Shown here: in pieces, positions 11,672-24,100 of the stretch
Layout: every line of letters starts with the position of its first letter
Numbering within the stretch: position 1 is the stretch's first letter
Origin: Branchiostoma floridae
Lineage: Eukaryota; Chordata; Leptocardii; Amphioxiformes; Branchiostomatidae
Assembly (NCBI RefSeq): GCF_000003815.2
Contig: NC_049989.1
Location: 2,832,342 to 2,896,341 of the forward strand
Length of the DNA stretch: 64,000 bases
Direction: 5' to 3'
Notes under the pieces: model-generated
What the model saw: the letters and a program-made list of their open reading frames with translations, nothing else
Told to the model about the DNA's origin: nothing
Databases searched by the model: none
Made by a program: the position numbers and the translations under genes

Positions 11672-14600
11672 ATGGCTGACATTGGACAGGTACTTTCTTC
11701 TAGCACCTGTTTTTTGTTTAAATTTTGTTCCGCAAAATGCGCCCGTAACATATGCCGTTTGAGTAGCAGCCTTTTTTTCGTTATATGAACATGCAGTCGT
11801 AATTATAAAATTGTAAAACTTCTTTTGAAGCCGCAAAAAGAATTCATTCAAAATTTAAAATAGCTCCTTTTGGCGCTAACCGCGAGATTCTGTACAAGCG
11901 CCCGTCATACTCGGATAAGCGGTAGGCTACAGCTTTGAGTGGAGTTGCATCAGCCAAATGCGCAGCCTTTAGTATCTGACAATACATGTAGCCCATACAT
12001 TAGGGCGGCGATCTCGCTGCGACCGCAATTGGACCTAAAATTCAACCGATCGATCAACGAATTTCACGAATGTTTTCACGCTTAGCTTATTTCGTTGTCT
12101 TTTGAGTCATCTACATTTTTCTGTTATTCCAATTATGCCATAAAGTGTTACCAATTCAGGTCGCAGCGAGATCGCAGCGCGATCACGGTCTAGTAGAATC
12201 AATTATATTCTATCTCCGCCCTAGGCCACTCCGGGAGGGGGTCCGATGACACCAGGGGAGAGAGCGGAGGCGCTGTCCTTCTTCACCGACGGGAAGAGCG
12301 CGTGCCCCAAACCGGTGATACGGAAACACCCCATGTAAGCCCTCCGTTTTATAAATGGTAAACCATACTACAAAGGTTGAATGAATGACACAAAGCGCAG
12401 AAAATTTTAGAGTCGAAATTGGTGAGAGGTTGCAATTATATTGCCATCGGTACCAATACCCCTTGACAATGTGTGAACGTGCCCGCTACGTCGTGGTCTG
12501 GATCGACCGATAACAATTCCCATTTCATCACGAATGAAAGACTCAAATGTTGGCAATACTTAGTATCTAAAACATCGAACAATATTAATTGTAAACGTAT
12601 CATTCGTTGTAGTACATCCGCGGTGTATTTATAAGGGGTTAACCAAAATTTAACGGCATTGTCAATGTACACTGACATTATATGATAGCTTTTGCTGTGA
12701 CTTCCTGTCCACGCGCAATTTCTGGATTTATCATTTCAAAAGAAACCTCTTGGAGAGAGAGGACAGAGAGAGGGAGAGAGAGAGAGAGAGAGAGAGATAA
12801 ACGAGAGTACCACGAAGACTTGTCACATTATCATTTAACGTGTGGTATGGTTCGTTTATTGCCGAGATTCCAACTTTCAGTTTCGGTGGGGCTGGTCTAG
12901 ACTGCGCCATGCTTAACATCAACAACTGACGGAACACATTTGTATGCAGCGCAGTACGAGTATTGAATGGCTATAGACTGGGCAATGTTCCAAGTCTGAT
13001 TCGAGTTCGCCGACGTACATGTATACTGTTACAATGGCTACAGAATAAGTAATTACGGCCTGAAAATGACAGATGAAAACAACATACAATGTATGATGTT
13101 ACCGTTTCGTTGTGATAATCGCTTAATTCCATCAAAACATTGTATAAAAATTTGTTTTTCCCGTCTCAGTTGAAATACAGCAAGACTGGGCAAGAGTCCA
13201 AGTTCGGTATAGTGATTCTGTTCGTCAACGTACACGGTTACAATGGCTATAGAATAAGTAATTGCGGCTTGAAAATGAAAACAACATATGATGTTACCGT
13301 TTCGTTAATTGTGATAATCGCTGGATTCCATCAAAACATTGTGTACAAAGGTGTTTTTCCCGTCTCAGTTGAAATACAGCAAGACTGGGCAAGAGTCCAA
13401 GTTCGGTATAGTGATTCTGTTCGCCAACGTACACGGTTACAATGGCTATAGGATAAGTAATTACAGCTTGGAAATGACAGATGAAAACAACATATGATGT
13501 TACCGTTTCATTGTGAAATCGCTTATTCCATCAGTACACAGTATAATCCAGATCTTTTTCCGTCTCAGGTGAAGTACAGGAATGAAGTATCAGTATGTTG
13601 TATATATTTGTGGGAGGGAATTTTGTTGTTGACACGCTGAAGACCAAATTTCCCCCTCGCACATACAGTCTACCCAAGCCAGGTGAGAAGAACGTCCTGA
13701 TCACGAGCGCCCTGCCGTACGTCAACAACGTGCCTCACCTGGGGAACATCATCGGCTGCGTGCTGAGCGCCGACGTCTTCTCAAGGTGAGTTCACGGCGT
13801 CGACGTCACGACATGTCTGAGAGAGCATCAAGCGAGTGTTACCTATACGTGCTGGGGGTGTGCAAGGGGGTTCACAGAACCGCAGATGTACGTAGGAGGT
13901 GATGATGGACCTTGAATAATTTACAAGTCTGCCATGGGTTTGAGACTCTCTTTCTACGCTTTCGCTTTCAAATGGCGTAGAATCGCTTATGCTGCTAACT
14001 GACGAGTACGGCACGGCCACCGAGACCTAAAAAAGTTTCGAAAAAACGAAATAATTCCTGGTGGTTTATGATAACCGCGTACCGTTTGCAGGTACTGCCG
14101 TCTGCGCGGTTGGAACGCCCTGTACATCTGCGGCACTGACGAGTACGGCACTCTAGTATTCCTTGGACGCGATATAGCTTTACAGAGACCTAAAAAAGTT
14201 TCGAAAAATGAAATAATTCTAGTTGGTTGCCGTACCGTTGCTAGCTCTTCAGTGAGCTAAAACTGGATCGAGATCACTTTATTTCTTTTCTAGGTACTGC
14301 CGTCTGCGCGGATGGAACGCGCTGTACATCTGCGGCACTGACGAGTACGGCACGGCCACGGAGACCCGCGCGCTGGAGGAGGGACTCACCCCGCAGCAGA
14401 TCTGCGACAAGTACCACGCTCTTCACGCAGACATCTACCGCTGGTTCAACATCGACTTCGACTTCTTCGGCAGGACGACGACTCCCCAGCAAACAGAGTA
14501 AGTCATGATCATCTTGTTATGTGATCAAGTCTAAAGACTAAGAAATGGGCAAGTTATCGTTTAGGATAGGACTATCAATCACGGGATTCATATACATTGC

Positions 14601-17600
14601 TGTACTTAATTTGATTACAGGGAGAAACTATTGTCTATAATGCAAATTTAACTGTTTCAAAACTGCGAAATTCTCGCGATAAACATAATAGCATAATTTC
14701 CTCAGCTTGATCATTTTCACCAAAAAATGATTCTTCGTTATAAAGCTACCTGCAAATGAAATATACCCGTTGGAGGTTGATTAACAGATCTACTCGAGTC
14801 ATGAACCCATTAGGGGGAAACTCGTATTGGACCGCATTCTTCACTGCAGCAGCGACACCTAGCTGCAGTGTGAAGTAGAGCAAGTTAATACATGTATTGC
14901 CCCGAGTAAGGTGACAGACGGTCAACGAAACTCTTTCCATAGAACTTTGTTATTCAAAGTACTACTTTGGCCGTGTAACCAGGATTGCCCAGGACATCTT
15001 CTGGCGTCTGCATCAGCGTGACCACCTGCTGACCGACACCGTGGACCAGCTGCTGTGTGAGAAGTGTGACAGGTAAGACCCTCACAACTCTACCCACTTC
15101 AATGGTGGACAATTACTCAGTACCTGTATACAGTAACCATCTAGACCTATACACGAAAATCTACTAATGATTGATTTTAGTTATTGAAGTTATGAATGTT
15201 ATGATTGATATGATAAAGTTATTTTTGTCATCAGTAAAGTTAATTGCAAATTCTTGCCCGTGGGCTAATTCCAAGTAACATGAGAGATTCAAACAATGTG
15301 AAAACAATATCTGAAGTGTCATCATTACTGTAATAATCATTACCAACTGTTCATCATCAAATATTGGGCAGATGGTCAATTACAGCAAATTGTGCTGTAA
15401 AATAAAGCATACGCCATACCTCGCTACTGTAGTGTGACTGTGTAATTACTGCATCAAGAGTAGACACTGCAAAAAAGAATTGGTATCAAATTTTCAACAG
15501 GTTTTCCGTGATGGTTTAGTGATCTAAAGGCAGTGATCTCTTACCGTTAGTCCTTGTAGATGATGTATCGTATTGCCGTATGTATTGTAGGTTTCTGGCA
15601 GACCGTTTTGTGGAGGGAACCTGTCCCCTCTGTAACTACGAGGACGCCCGCGGCGATCAGTGTGACAAGTGCGGCAAACTCATTGTCGCCACTGAGCTCA
15701 AGGTAGGACATGTACATGTATATATGAATTGTCACTAGTCAGTGCACACTGCATTAACAAATAGACAATTGTGAGGTAACCCATAAATAGTATAAAATCG
15801 ATTATAATAATGGAATTTGAATTATGATTTAAAAAAATAATTTTGTTTGTTCATGAGAAGCTAAAATCTGTTTGCATACCGCTTTTCAGTGAAGTCATGA
15901 GGGTAAAGGTGCGTAAGACTACTTAGAGTCAGTGAAAATACGATAGATTACATCAAAGTCATTAAAATTCTAATTTCTGATACTTGAGCTTTTCGACCTC
16001 TGGCGGTTGATGTCTTTTCCTTTCTCCTGACAGAAACCGAGATGCAAGGTTTGCAGCGCCTCTCCTGTGGTGAAGACATCAACCCATCTGTTCCTCAACC
16101 TGCCGCAGGTAACAGGGGTTTTCTGAAATTAGAAACTAGAACGGCAGTATTTACCTTCGTATGGTCTATATAAATGGTGACCATCCCTTCCAGCTCTGTC
16201 CTGCCACTTGCTACATTATCTAATAAAACACCACAGGTTATCTGCTACTTTACCAGTAACCATGGTGACAGCCAATCTGGTTCAGATCATTGAAATGATT
16301 TGTTTAGAAGGGAAGATGAGAAAGAAAAAAACTGAGAGAAAAAACAACATTTTTCTCTTCTGTAACTAAAGTAGACATAAAGATACAAACATTATGCATT
16401 TAATTAACCTTCAGCACTCAAGGAGTGCCTCATCATAGAATTGAATATGCACCGAAGTTAGATTGGTAACCACCAACAGACATAACGTTGCATCCTCACA
16501 GATCGAGCCTAAGCTGAGCGGCTGGCTGGAGGAGATTCTTCCCAGCGACTCCTGGTCGTCCAACGCCCGAGTCATCACCCGAACTTGGCTGCGCGACGGC
16601 CTGAAACCCCGCTGTATCACGCGAGATCTCCAGTGGGGCACCCCGGTACCCTTGAAGGGCTTCACTGAGAAGGTATGTTATGATCATTGTATCTCACTGC
16701 ACTTGGGGCACTGGTGAGGCACTGTGGAGTTTGAAAGATTACTCAACGAATTTTAGAGATAAAGAACGAGTTTTGTGTATCTTGTTGTCTTCTTAGTCAT
16801 ACTTAACGTTACATATTACGCAACATTTAAATTATAAAAACAAATCGGCGACAATATCACAATAGTGCCACAGTGAACGAACCGGTGCCCCAAGTGCAGT
16901 GAGATACGACCTTTAGAAATCACACTATATGGATACGGAACATCTGCCCAGGCTGGAAAATGGTACTGTTTAACGATACGCTTGTTTCCTAACTCTACCA
17001 ACATGTTCTTCTGTCCCCGAGGTGTTCTATGTCTGGTTCGACGCTCCGATTGGCTACCTGTCCATCACGGCAAACTACACCGACCAATGGGAGAAGTGGT
17101 GGAAAAATCCCGATGAGGTACAGGAAAAAGATATCGGTTATTTGTTTAGATAGTCATCTAGGTTATCATTATTCTGCGAATATTGGTGCTACATAAAGTA
17201 GAATTTCTCCAATTGTGTGGAATTCAGAAAGAAGGTACAAAAACTGACTGTTGACACGTTCGTGCACAAGTTTAGTGTAGTGTCTCCCAAGAAAAACATT
17301 TGATTTGGAATATTTCAGAACAGCAACGTAATGTTAACATTACTTTTAGACTGTATTGACTGTAAATATCACAATGTGGCATGATTTTAGACTAAGTAAC
17401 CAATGACTGCACTGTTGTAATATAAAGTCTTGAAAAGCACATATTGATTTGTGATTAAACATTTAAACATATTGCATTGTCTTTTCAGGTAACCCTGTAC
17501 AACTTCATGGCCAAGGATAACGTACCCTTCCACAGTGTGGTGTTCCCCTGCTCACTGCTGGGTGCCGAGGACAACTACACACTGGTCAACCATCTCCAGG

Positions 17601-20600
17601 CTACTGGTAATGTTAACTTCTGTCACAGAGTCTTTCTCTTAAATCAATTAACATTATTCTTGAATCATCAATAAAAAGGCAACAGCGAATAACAAGTAGA
17701 ACACTCAAGTGTGCAATAAACATTGATCTAATGACAAAAGGATTTTTGGCCTAGGACATTGAATTGAAAAAAGATGTCATTGGAAAAGAACATATGTTTT
17801 CTGTAGTTTATAAATTGTCCATATTCTTTTCATGGTTAGGGTAGTCAGAGTTGTATAGCAGGATAGCTGTCTGACTTGGTTGAATTGCCTCTAAACATTA
17901 ACCAAGATCAAAGCACAATTTAACATTCAAACGTCGCAGGATCCATTTAACAACCTATTCAGCACCAAGGCTAGACCAAGGTTTATCATCTGACATTCAT
18001 CACCAAAAAAGCAGTTACTCAAGCAACTGGATATGATTTCAAGTAATTGGATATGATTTAAAGCAACTGGATATGATTTTCAGTTGCTTGAGGAACTCTT
18101 TTTTGGCATATCATACTTCCTGGTTGTCTAACCTACATCACCATTGTTTAGAAAAGTCCTTACCGTACCAAACAGTGAATCGGACAGCACCCATCTCTGT
18201 TTCTAACTCGTTCACCATCATTGCCCTTTCAGAGTTTCTCAACTACGAGGACGGTAAGTTCTCTAAGAGCCGCGGGATCGGCGTGTTTGGTGACGACGCC
18301 AAGGACACGTCCATCCCAGCAGACATCTGGCGCTTCTACCTGCTCTATGTCCGCCCTGAGAACCAGGTCTGCCTTCTTAAATAGATTCTACAGTCAAACC
18401 TGTACAATTGACTACTTCTACATATATTATTAGGGACCACCTGGCCAATATGACCATATTTGGCAGTCTTTTAGACATCTGGCGCTTCTACCTGCTGTAT
18501 GTCTGCCCTGAGAACCAGGATGTGATTAAAACCTAGACACAGCCAAGCCTGTATGAGTGACCACCTCTATAAAAAAACACCTGACCACATTTTGGTGGTC
18601 CCTTGGATGATTTTTCTCATTAACAAAAGCATTGCAAGTCCTGTCCTCAAAGACCAGATTTTATTGGTCCTTAGAATGCTAAGTGTCTCGGCAGTTTTGA
18701 TTAAAGGTTCATTGATTTGTTTATGATAGTTGCTTTAATTTTCCCAGATGGGTGCTAAGGATATCACAGTTTTGCCTCTCAAGTTGGCCATGAGTAGTGA
18801 AAAAAAATCAGACAGTATGTAACAAATAAAATGAAGTTAAATAAAATCACAGAATGCATTTTAAAGGTAAAGCTTGAGAGTGAAGACAGAGTGAAAACGA
18901 CTCTCTATTATCTATCAATTTTTTTCTTTCCCCTTCAGGACACCACCTTCAGCTGGGAGGATCTGATGGTGAAGCACAACTCTGAACTCCTCAACAACCT
19001 GGGCAACTTCATCTACAGGTGGGAAGCGCAGATTCTCTGTACAACAATGCCCCCTGGCAACCATGATTATGATTGCAAGAAACCCACATATATGCTCGTG
19101 ATGATAAGTGGTCGCCACAATTATAATATGTATCAAAGCCGTGGAAGTATAAATACAATCAACATTCTAAGATAATAGTATTTAGATAATACGTAATGAA
19201 GAGGTTGGTGCTGAATCCTCAAACAAACCCAGTTGCATTATTAAGAGAAGTTACCAACAAAGCCAAAGATGAAAGACAGATGAAAGTTGTTAGGACTCAC
19301 TCAGGTTATCAGGATATCAAAGCTTAAGGTTTTTCAAGCAATTGTCCAATGATGTACATTATCAACACTTATGTTTGGGACTACATCTGTTTATTCAGCA
19401 GCGACACCTAGCTGCGGTGTGAAATAGAACCAACTACAATTGCCCTGAGGAAGGTGACTGACGGTCATTGACATGTCAGCTTGGTTGTGTTCAAAGATCT
19501 TTGATGTTCAGTGACTTACCAACCTTAATGAAACTACTCACATGTCCATTCCATGTCCAGGGCCCTGACCTTTGTGGTGAACAACTTCCACAGCACCATC
19601 CCCACCATGGACCTCGATGAGTCTGACACGGAGATGCTGGCTCAGGTGAACAGGGAACTCCAGATGTACAACTTCAACATGGAGAGGGTCAGGTAGGCTG
19701 GCACCTGAGTCTTCTCTTGATATAGAGTACAAAGGAAACATATAGGTGAACACATCCTTTTTGGGTAGAATTGTGTTACACACTATCATCTGTAGCCACA
19801 GATTTCAAAAGTTGAAAGTGCAGTATGGTGGATTCAGAAGATACCAAATTTGCAATTGGAGAAGCAAATATCATACTACATTTCTGGCTTAGTTTGCCAC
19901 TGACATGGTGACTTGTCTCGACTTCTTAAAAACCAACAATCTGAAAGCAAATAGCAAAGCAATGATCTAATGGTATGGGCATATACTTATATACATAATA
20001 TTTACTACATAGATACAGGTGCAGGACCCATGTTTGTGCTATATGATGGTTCACCACTTAAGTTATGTGACAAAGGCTAACTCTCAGACAAGCACAATGT
20101 TTCCTCCCCTCCCTCTGCAGACTGCGTGAAGGTCTGACGACCATACTGAACATCTCCCGGCTGGGGAACCAGTACATCCAGGCAAGCAAACCATGGGTGC
20201 TGCTCAAGGGCACAGAACAGGAAAGGTACGATAAAAATTGACCCCAATTTTAGTTTTAACAGAATCACTGGTGCAATACAAGTGGACATGTACAGAAAAG
20301 TAAAGGTAGACTGAAATTACAGCTGATTTCAGTTTGAAAATGACAAAAATTGCAAAATTAACAACCTTGTGTTTTGCTGTGTTTCAGAGCCCGGGCGGGT
20401 ACAGTGGTGGGTCTGTGTGCCAACATAGCGTGTGTACTGTCAGTCCTGCTCCACCCGTACATGCCTGACATCAGCACACAGATACAGGCACAGCTGGCTG
20501 CACCTGTAGACGTGAACGTTGTGGGGGACAGACTGGTGTGTCATCTGGCGCCTGGGCACAAGATTGGACAGGTAAGTCTGATTTGAAAATCTTTTGTACC

Positions 20601-21128
20601 ATCTGCTAAACAACCCTGCCCTGACAATTTTCATCCCATAACACATCCAGGATCTTCCCATGCCATGACTTTGTTGGTAGTAGCCTGGAATTCATCCCGT
20701 TCTAGCTTCAGTTTGCTTCTCTTTAAGCAGCAGAATATCACTTTTCCAACTTTGATTTTTAAAGATGATGGGTGACATTGACTAGCAAAAATTTGAAAAG
20801 AATATAGAAGACATCTCGATGACCAACTCCCAACCACAGATGACCTTGCTTGTCACTAGTTCCCTACCATGGTCTGGAGAAGGTTGGGAGGCCATGGTTG
20901 GCTTCGTGTAACAAGGGCTTAAGAAATTAAAGACCTAGAGTAAGAGCATACCCCAAGGCAGACTGTTCTCTGGTGGGGTGGGGGATATTGTGCTATCTAG
21001 CTGACTATCCAAGTGGAGTGAACCTCTTTCTTTTTCCCACACCACAGCCCAAGCCTCTGTTTGAGAAGCTGGAAGCAGCAGTGGTCCAAGACTTGAAGAA
21101 CAAGTTTGCTGGTCGACAGAAGGAATGA
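11672..21128 (+). CDS. MARS1: Methionyl-tRNA synthetase, cytosolic type
   Basis: Charges initiator and elongator tRNA-Met with methionine. Exons: 11672-11689, 12225-12334, 13669-13785, 14294-14497, 14983-15072, 15591-15702, 16034-16108, 16502-16672, 17022-17117, 17489-17606, 18233-18366, 18939-19018, 19561-19692, 20121-20225, 20388-20571, 21048-21128. They sum to 1827 nt in one open frame (608 aa) with GT-AG junctions. Class I signature HLGN is at residues 66-69 and the second signature KFSKS at 379-383. Paired cysteines (CEKC, CPLC, CDKC, CKVC) form the zinc-binding insertion. The body closely follows human MARS1 up to the end of the anticodon-binding domain. The GST-like N-terminus (about 260 aa) and C-terminal WHEP domain of human MARS1 are absent. 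Initiation at MADIGQ is chosen for its Kozak context and phase-0 fit to exon 2. Upstream exons outside the divergent interval are unlikely but not excluded. Confidence 0.93.
12001..12223. mobile_element. MITE abutting the MARS1 exon 2 acceptor
   Basis: Ends TAGGGCGG (12001) and CCGCCCTA (ending 12223) are inverted. Inside, GCGATCTCGCTGCGACC (left) is inverted as GGTCGCAGCGAGATCGC (right). A related piece (GCAGCGAGATTGCAGCGCGA) lies at about 3938-3960. The right end stops at the AG used as the MARS1 exon 2 acceptor. No target duplication was clearly visible. Confidence 0.6.
12764..12798. repeat. GA-rich microsatellite
   Basis: A near-pure (GA)n tract in MARS1 intron 2; it accounts for the low-complexity translations in this stretch. 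Confidence 0.8.
12966..13575. repeat. Tandem repeat, three units of about 200 bp
   Basis: Three copies (starting near 12970, 13180 and 13385) of a unit containing AGACTGGGCAAGAGTCCAAG, TACAATGGCTATAGAATAAG, GATGTTACCGTTTC and CCCGTCTCAG. The first copy is the most diverged. It lies in MARS1 intron 2, just before exon 3, and has no coding signal. Confidence 0.8.
13990..14263 (+). pseudogene. Two decayed partial copies of MARS1 exon 4 in intron 3
   Basis: Copy A (about 13997-14050) matches the exon 4 segment ACGAGTACGGCACGGCCAC and then runs into AGACCTAAAAAAGTTTCG. Copy B (14094-14263) keeps the exon 4 acceptor (TTTGCAG) and the frame for [20 protein letters not shown], then diverges; it shares the AGACCTAAAAAAGTTTCG tail and reaches a stop near 14260 with no evident donor. 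The true exon 4 begins at 14294. These look like unequal tandem duplications of an exon edge. Copy B, if ever spliced in, would truncate the protein. Confidence 0.8.
14827..14941. repeat. Dispersed repeat (copies also at 19372 and 31991)
   Basis: A block of about 100 bp with the ordered words GACCGCATTCTT, GCAGCGACACCTAGCTGCAG, GAAGTAG, TGCCCCGAGTAAGGTGACAG and ACGGTCA. The same order recurs at 19372-19472 and 31991-32087 in introns of two genes. Short size and no obvious TIRs fit a SINE or MITE fragment. The family name is not known to me. Confidence 0.65.
16691..16903. mobile_element. MITE of about 213 bp, second member of the 7927 family
   Basis: TCTCACTGCACTTGGGGCAC at 16692 is inverted in the sequence ending at 16903. 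The core is shared with 7927-8138 (AACGAATTTTAGAGATAAAG, CAACATTTAAATTATA). The termini differ from the 7927 copy, so the family has divergent ends. It lies in MARS1 intron 8, just after exon 8. Confidence 0.75.
18003..18106. repeat. Hairpin element with internal tandem copies
   Basis: CCAAAAAAGCAGTTACTCAA at 18003 is inverted near the right end (to 18106). Between the arms are three near-copies of AACTGGATATGATTT. A related word (GCAGTTTCTCAAGCAACTGG) is at 135-154 in the last MAT intron. Probably a small foldback element. Confidence 0.7.
18474..18605 (+). pseudogene. Partial copy of the MARS1 exon 11 3' edge
   Basis: GACATCTGGCGCTTCTACCT at about 18474-18519 repeats the end of exon 11 (the segment encoding [15 protein letters not shown]) with few changes, one turning Arg into Cys. 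The donor GT is replaced by AT. The sequence after it also resembles the intron after the true exon (ACCACCT... words near 18436 and 18562), so exon edge and intron were duplicated together. Confidence 0.75.
19372..19472. repeat. Dispersed repeat, second copy
   Basis: Same ordered words as at 14827: GTTTGGGACTACAT, GCAGCGACACCTAGCTGCGG, TGCCCTGAGGAAGGTGACTG, ACGGTCA. It lies in MARS1 intron 12. Confidence 0.65.
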
Positions 21129-24100
21129 GCTAACACAACCGCACAGGCAATACTGCACCACAAGAAAGATATCACATCTACATAGGAGACACGTTCGACT
21201 CCCTATACGAATGTCTTGAACCAGATGCTTTCATAAATGCAAACAGCTGTCATTTCCAACAGATGTTCACAAATTAAGTAAGCAAAAGACTCAGCTATAA
21301 GATTTGATGATAGGCCAGGCAACGTAAGCTAGGCTATCAAACTAAACCATTTGCAGCAGGTAAACAATCATATAAACAAATTAATGTAACATTATCCAAT
21401 TACATGCCACATTGTATGGTATATGTCATGTGATTGACTCACAGTAAAATTTCACTGTAATCCTTGCAAAACATTATCAGTAAAGATAGAGACAATTGCA
21501 TTTTGTGCTTATGAAGAATTGCATGAATACTGTTCCTCAGACGAAAGGTGTTTTCATTGCTATGTAAAATTTTTAGTCATCCTCCACCAGTCACTATTGA
21601 TGTATTACTGATGTCTACAAATAATCAAAATATATGGTAATGGATATGTGCTTTGCCACTGAAGCTACTTAAAATTAAACCAAGATTAAGAAACTGTGAT
21701 CAGCATTCTTTTCCTTTATACCTTGTCTTGCTTTCTTCACACACAAAAGGACATGATACTGTATCATGGGAGAGTCGTATATTGTATAAAAAAACATCCT
21801 AAAACCAATGCCATACAAAAAAATGTGAGTACTTCCATTGGCTGGAATGAGATACGATTGTTAGTTTGTTCCTTTCAAGAAAATAATTTGTATTTAAGCA
21901 GGTTTACCTGTATCATCATTGAATCTATCTCAGAGCAGATCCTACAGTCGCATAAAGTAATTTCAAAAGCTGGCAGAGGAGTGAAGCCGGCCTAGGAGTG
22001 CGTATGGCTACCAGATCTGCTTGGAGATTATCATTGTATAGCTATGACACAAAATGTTGCCTTACCACATTATAACACTGATACATACATGTATATCTAT
22101 CAAAGTACCCTGAAATCACATCATACAAGACAAGTAGACTTTCCCATCTTTATTTTAAGTAGATTTTATGTATCCCAACAAGCCACCTATATAAAGATCC
22201 TGTGGACCAACACATATATTAGACTCCTAGGAGTACTGGCATTTGTTTTGAGAGTAGCACTGACTTGTGGGCATACAAAACTGATCTTTCCTAGCAATCC
22301 TAGAGACCCTCGTCTGATATCTAAAACAACAATGCTAATAAAAGGTCTGCAAAGGAGGCCACAAATAGATGCCAGTGACAACACACAAAAATGCCTGTAT
22401 TTCTCATGGCTTATGAGATTTCCTACATCAATGTGTTATTCCATTGGTTACGGGTAGAACACCAAAAATATGTTACCAGTCATTGTATTGTATAGGACAA
22501 AACATATAAAGGCAGCAGCAGTAAGTAGTAGTTTAAAGAGCCTTGCATATCTGAAGATTGTAAGCAAGAACAATACTGACAACTGTGTGTGTGAGCACAA
22601 ATATGGCACTGAATCTAACATTTAGGTAACATCAACATGCTAAAAGAAACAGACAAAGATGACAATAAAGTTGAAGCATTGGACACGTGTCAATGCACCA
22701 ATACCAAATGGCATGTTCCACAAGTGAGTAATTTTGAACTGTGCAGAAAACAAACTGAAACGATCATAGCTGACATTTTTACTGAAGCCCAAACATACGT
22801 TGAGCATTCCACTAAGCAACAGCTTGTAAACATATGCTATCTTCCACAGGAAATTCTTGGTCCAACACCGTGGAATATTCAATCCCTACATCTTAGCAAT
22901 TTACCCATACCCATTTAACCTATTTCCTGCTGAAGCCATTGGCACCAAATTTGAATTGGTTATGGAGTTGGGCAGCAGGGATATGGCCATGTTGATTTGA
23001 TAATATGGATGACATCCTTTGTGGACCACAAAACTAATGTGAGCATGCGAATAAAAAAGTTGGGCCAAAAAAAGTTGCATTCATTAAGAAATCTAACAGA
23101 TCAGGAAGGTTCAACAGATGACCAAATACGCAAAGTATGGTATACTGAACGATATCTTCATTTTTGTTCTTTCACATCTTCTTTGACCTTGGAAGTAATG
23201 CTTGACTTGTACATGTTTTTCTATATATATGTTTTAAAATCTTAGCATATATTTGCTCAATTTGCAGCTACTTTGTAGGACTAACATGGATGAAAACTTT
23301 TTCTTTTTTGGAAACGGCCAAACATTTATCAAATCAACATGGCCTTAGGTTAAATCAAAGGAACTATACATAATATGCATACACTAACATAGATACAGTA
23401 CATGGTGAGAAATGTCTGCTGCTGATGGTCAACATAGCATGAATATATTACATGAGCAACAAATCTGCATATACTCTCTGTACATGTAACACTCTATTAT
23501 TGGTTTAAAAGCAGACTAACCATCTTATACTCTAACTCACTTTTGTGATAGAATTCTTGAAAAATGTGGTTTCTCAGAAAAAGCGGTTATTTTGATTGCA
23601 GCTACAAAAAAGCATGGCATGTAATATCATTTTACAATTGATGTTAAGATTTATCATATTAAAACAGAATACAAACATCAAGACATGTGGCACCCAGTGA
23701 ATAACGTTTGTCATGGAGCAAAACCAAAACTTTTCTGTAATGTAAGAAGGTAATGGTTTTTTTATCATCTTTATCGCCTTACATTCAGGGCATCTCTGAA
23801 ACTTCTGTGGAGCATTTTACGTCATTCTGCATAGAAACAACCCACACATTTTCTTCATCAAGCAGTACATCGGGTACCTGTCCAATAGACAATTTTGTAA
23901 ACTTACATGTACATAGGAGGTTCTTGTAAACTGAATGAAATGTTATCATTATAGTTTACTCAGTATCACATAGTGTAGTTCCAAGCATTCTTGTAGTCTC
24001 TGACTTTTGTTTTGTTTTGAATTATATCTTCTGTTGCTTTTTATTAAGTTTTTTTTTTAATCTGCAAAAAGCTAAATCACATTAACCACAAGCCCTTTCA

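Noticed and set aside
22044-22457. 137-codon open frame between MARS1 and DERL2
   Set aside because: AT-rich, no domain, no splice context, and located where two 3' UTRs are expected.
22637-22918. 93-codon frame suspected as an extra exon near the MARS1 3' end
   Set aside because: No acceptor or donor in phase and no similarity to a WHEP domain, which was specifically looked for.
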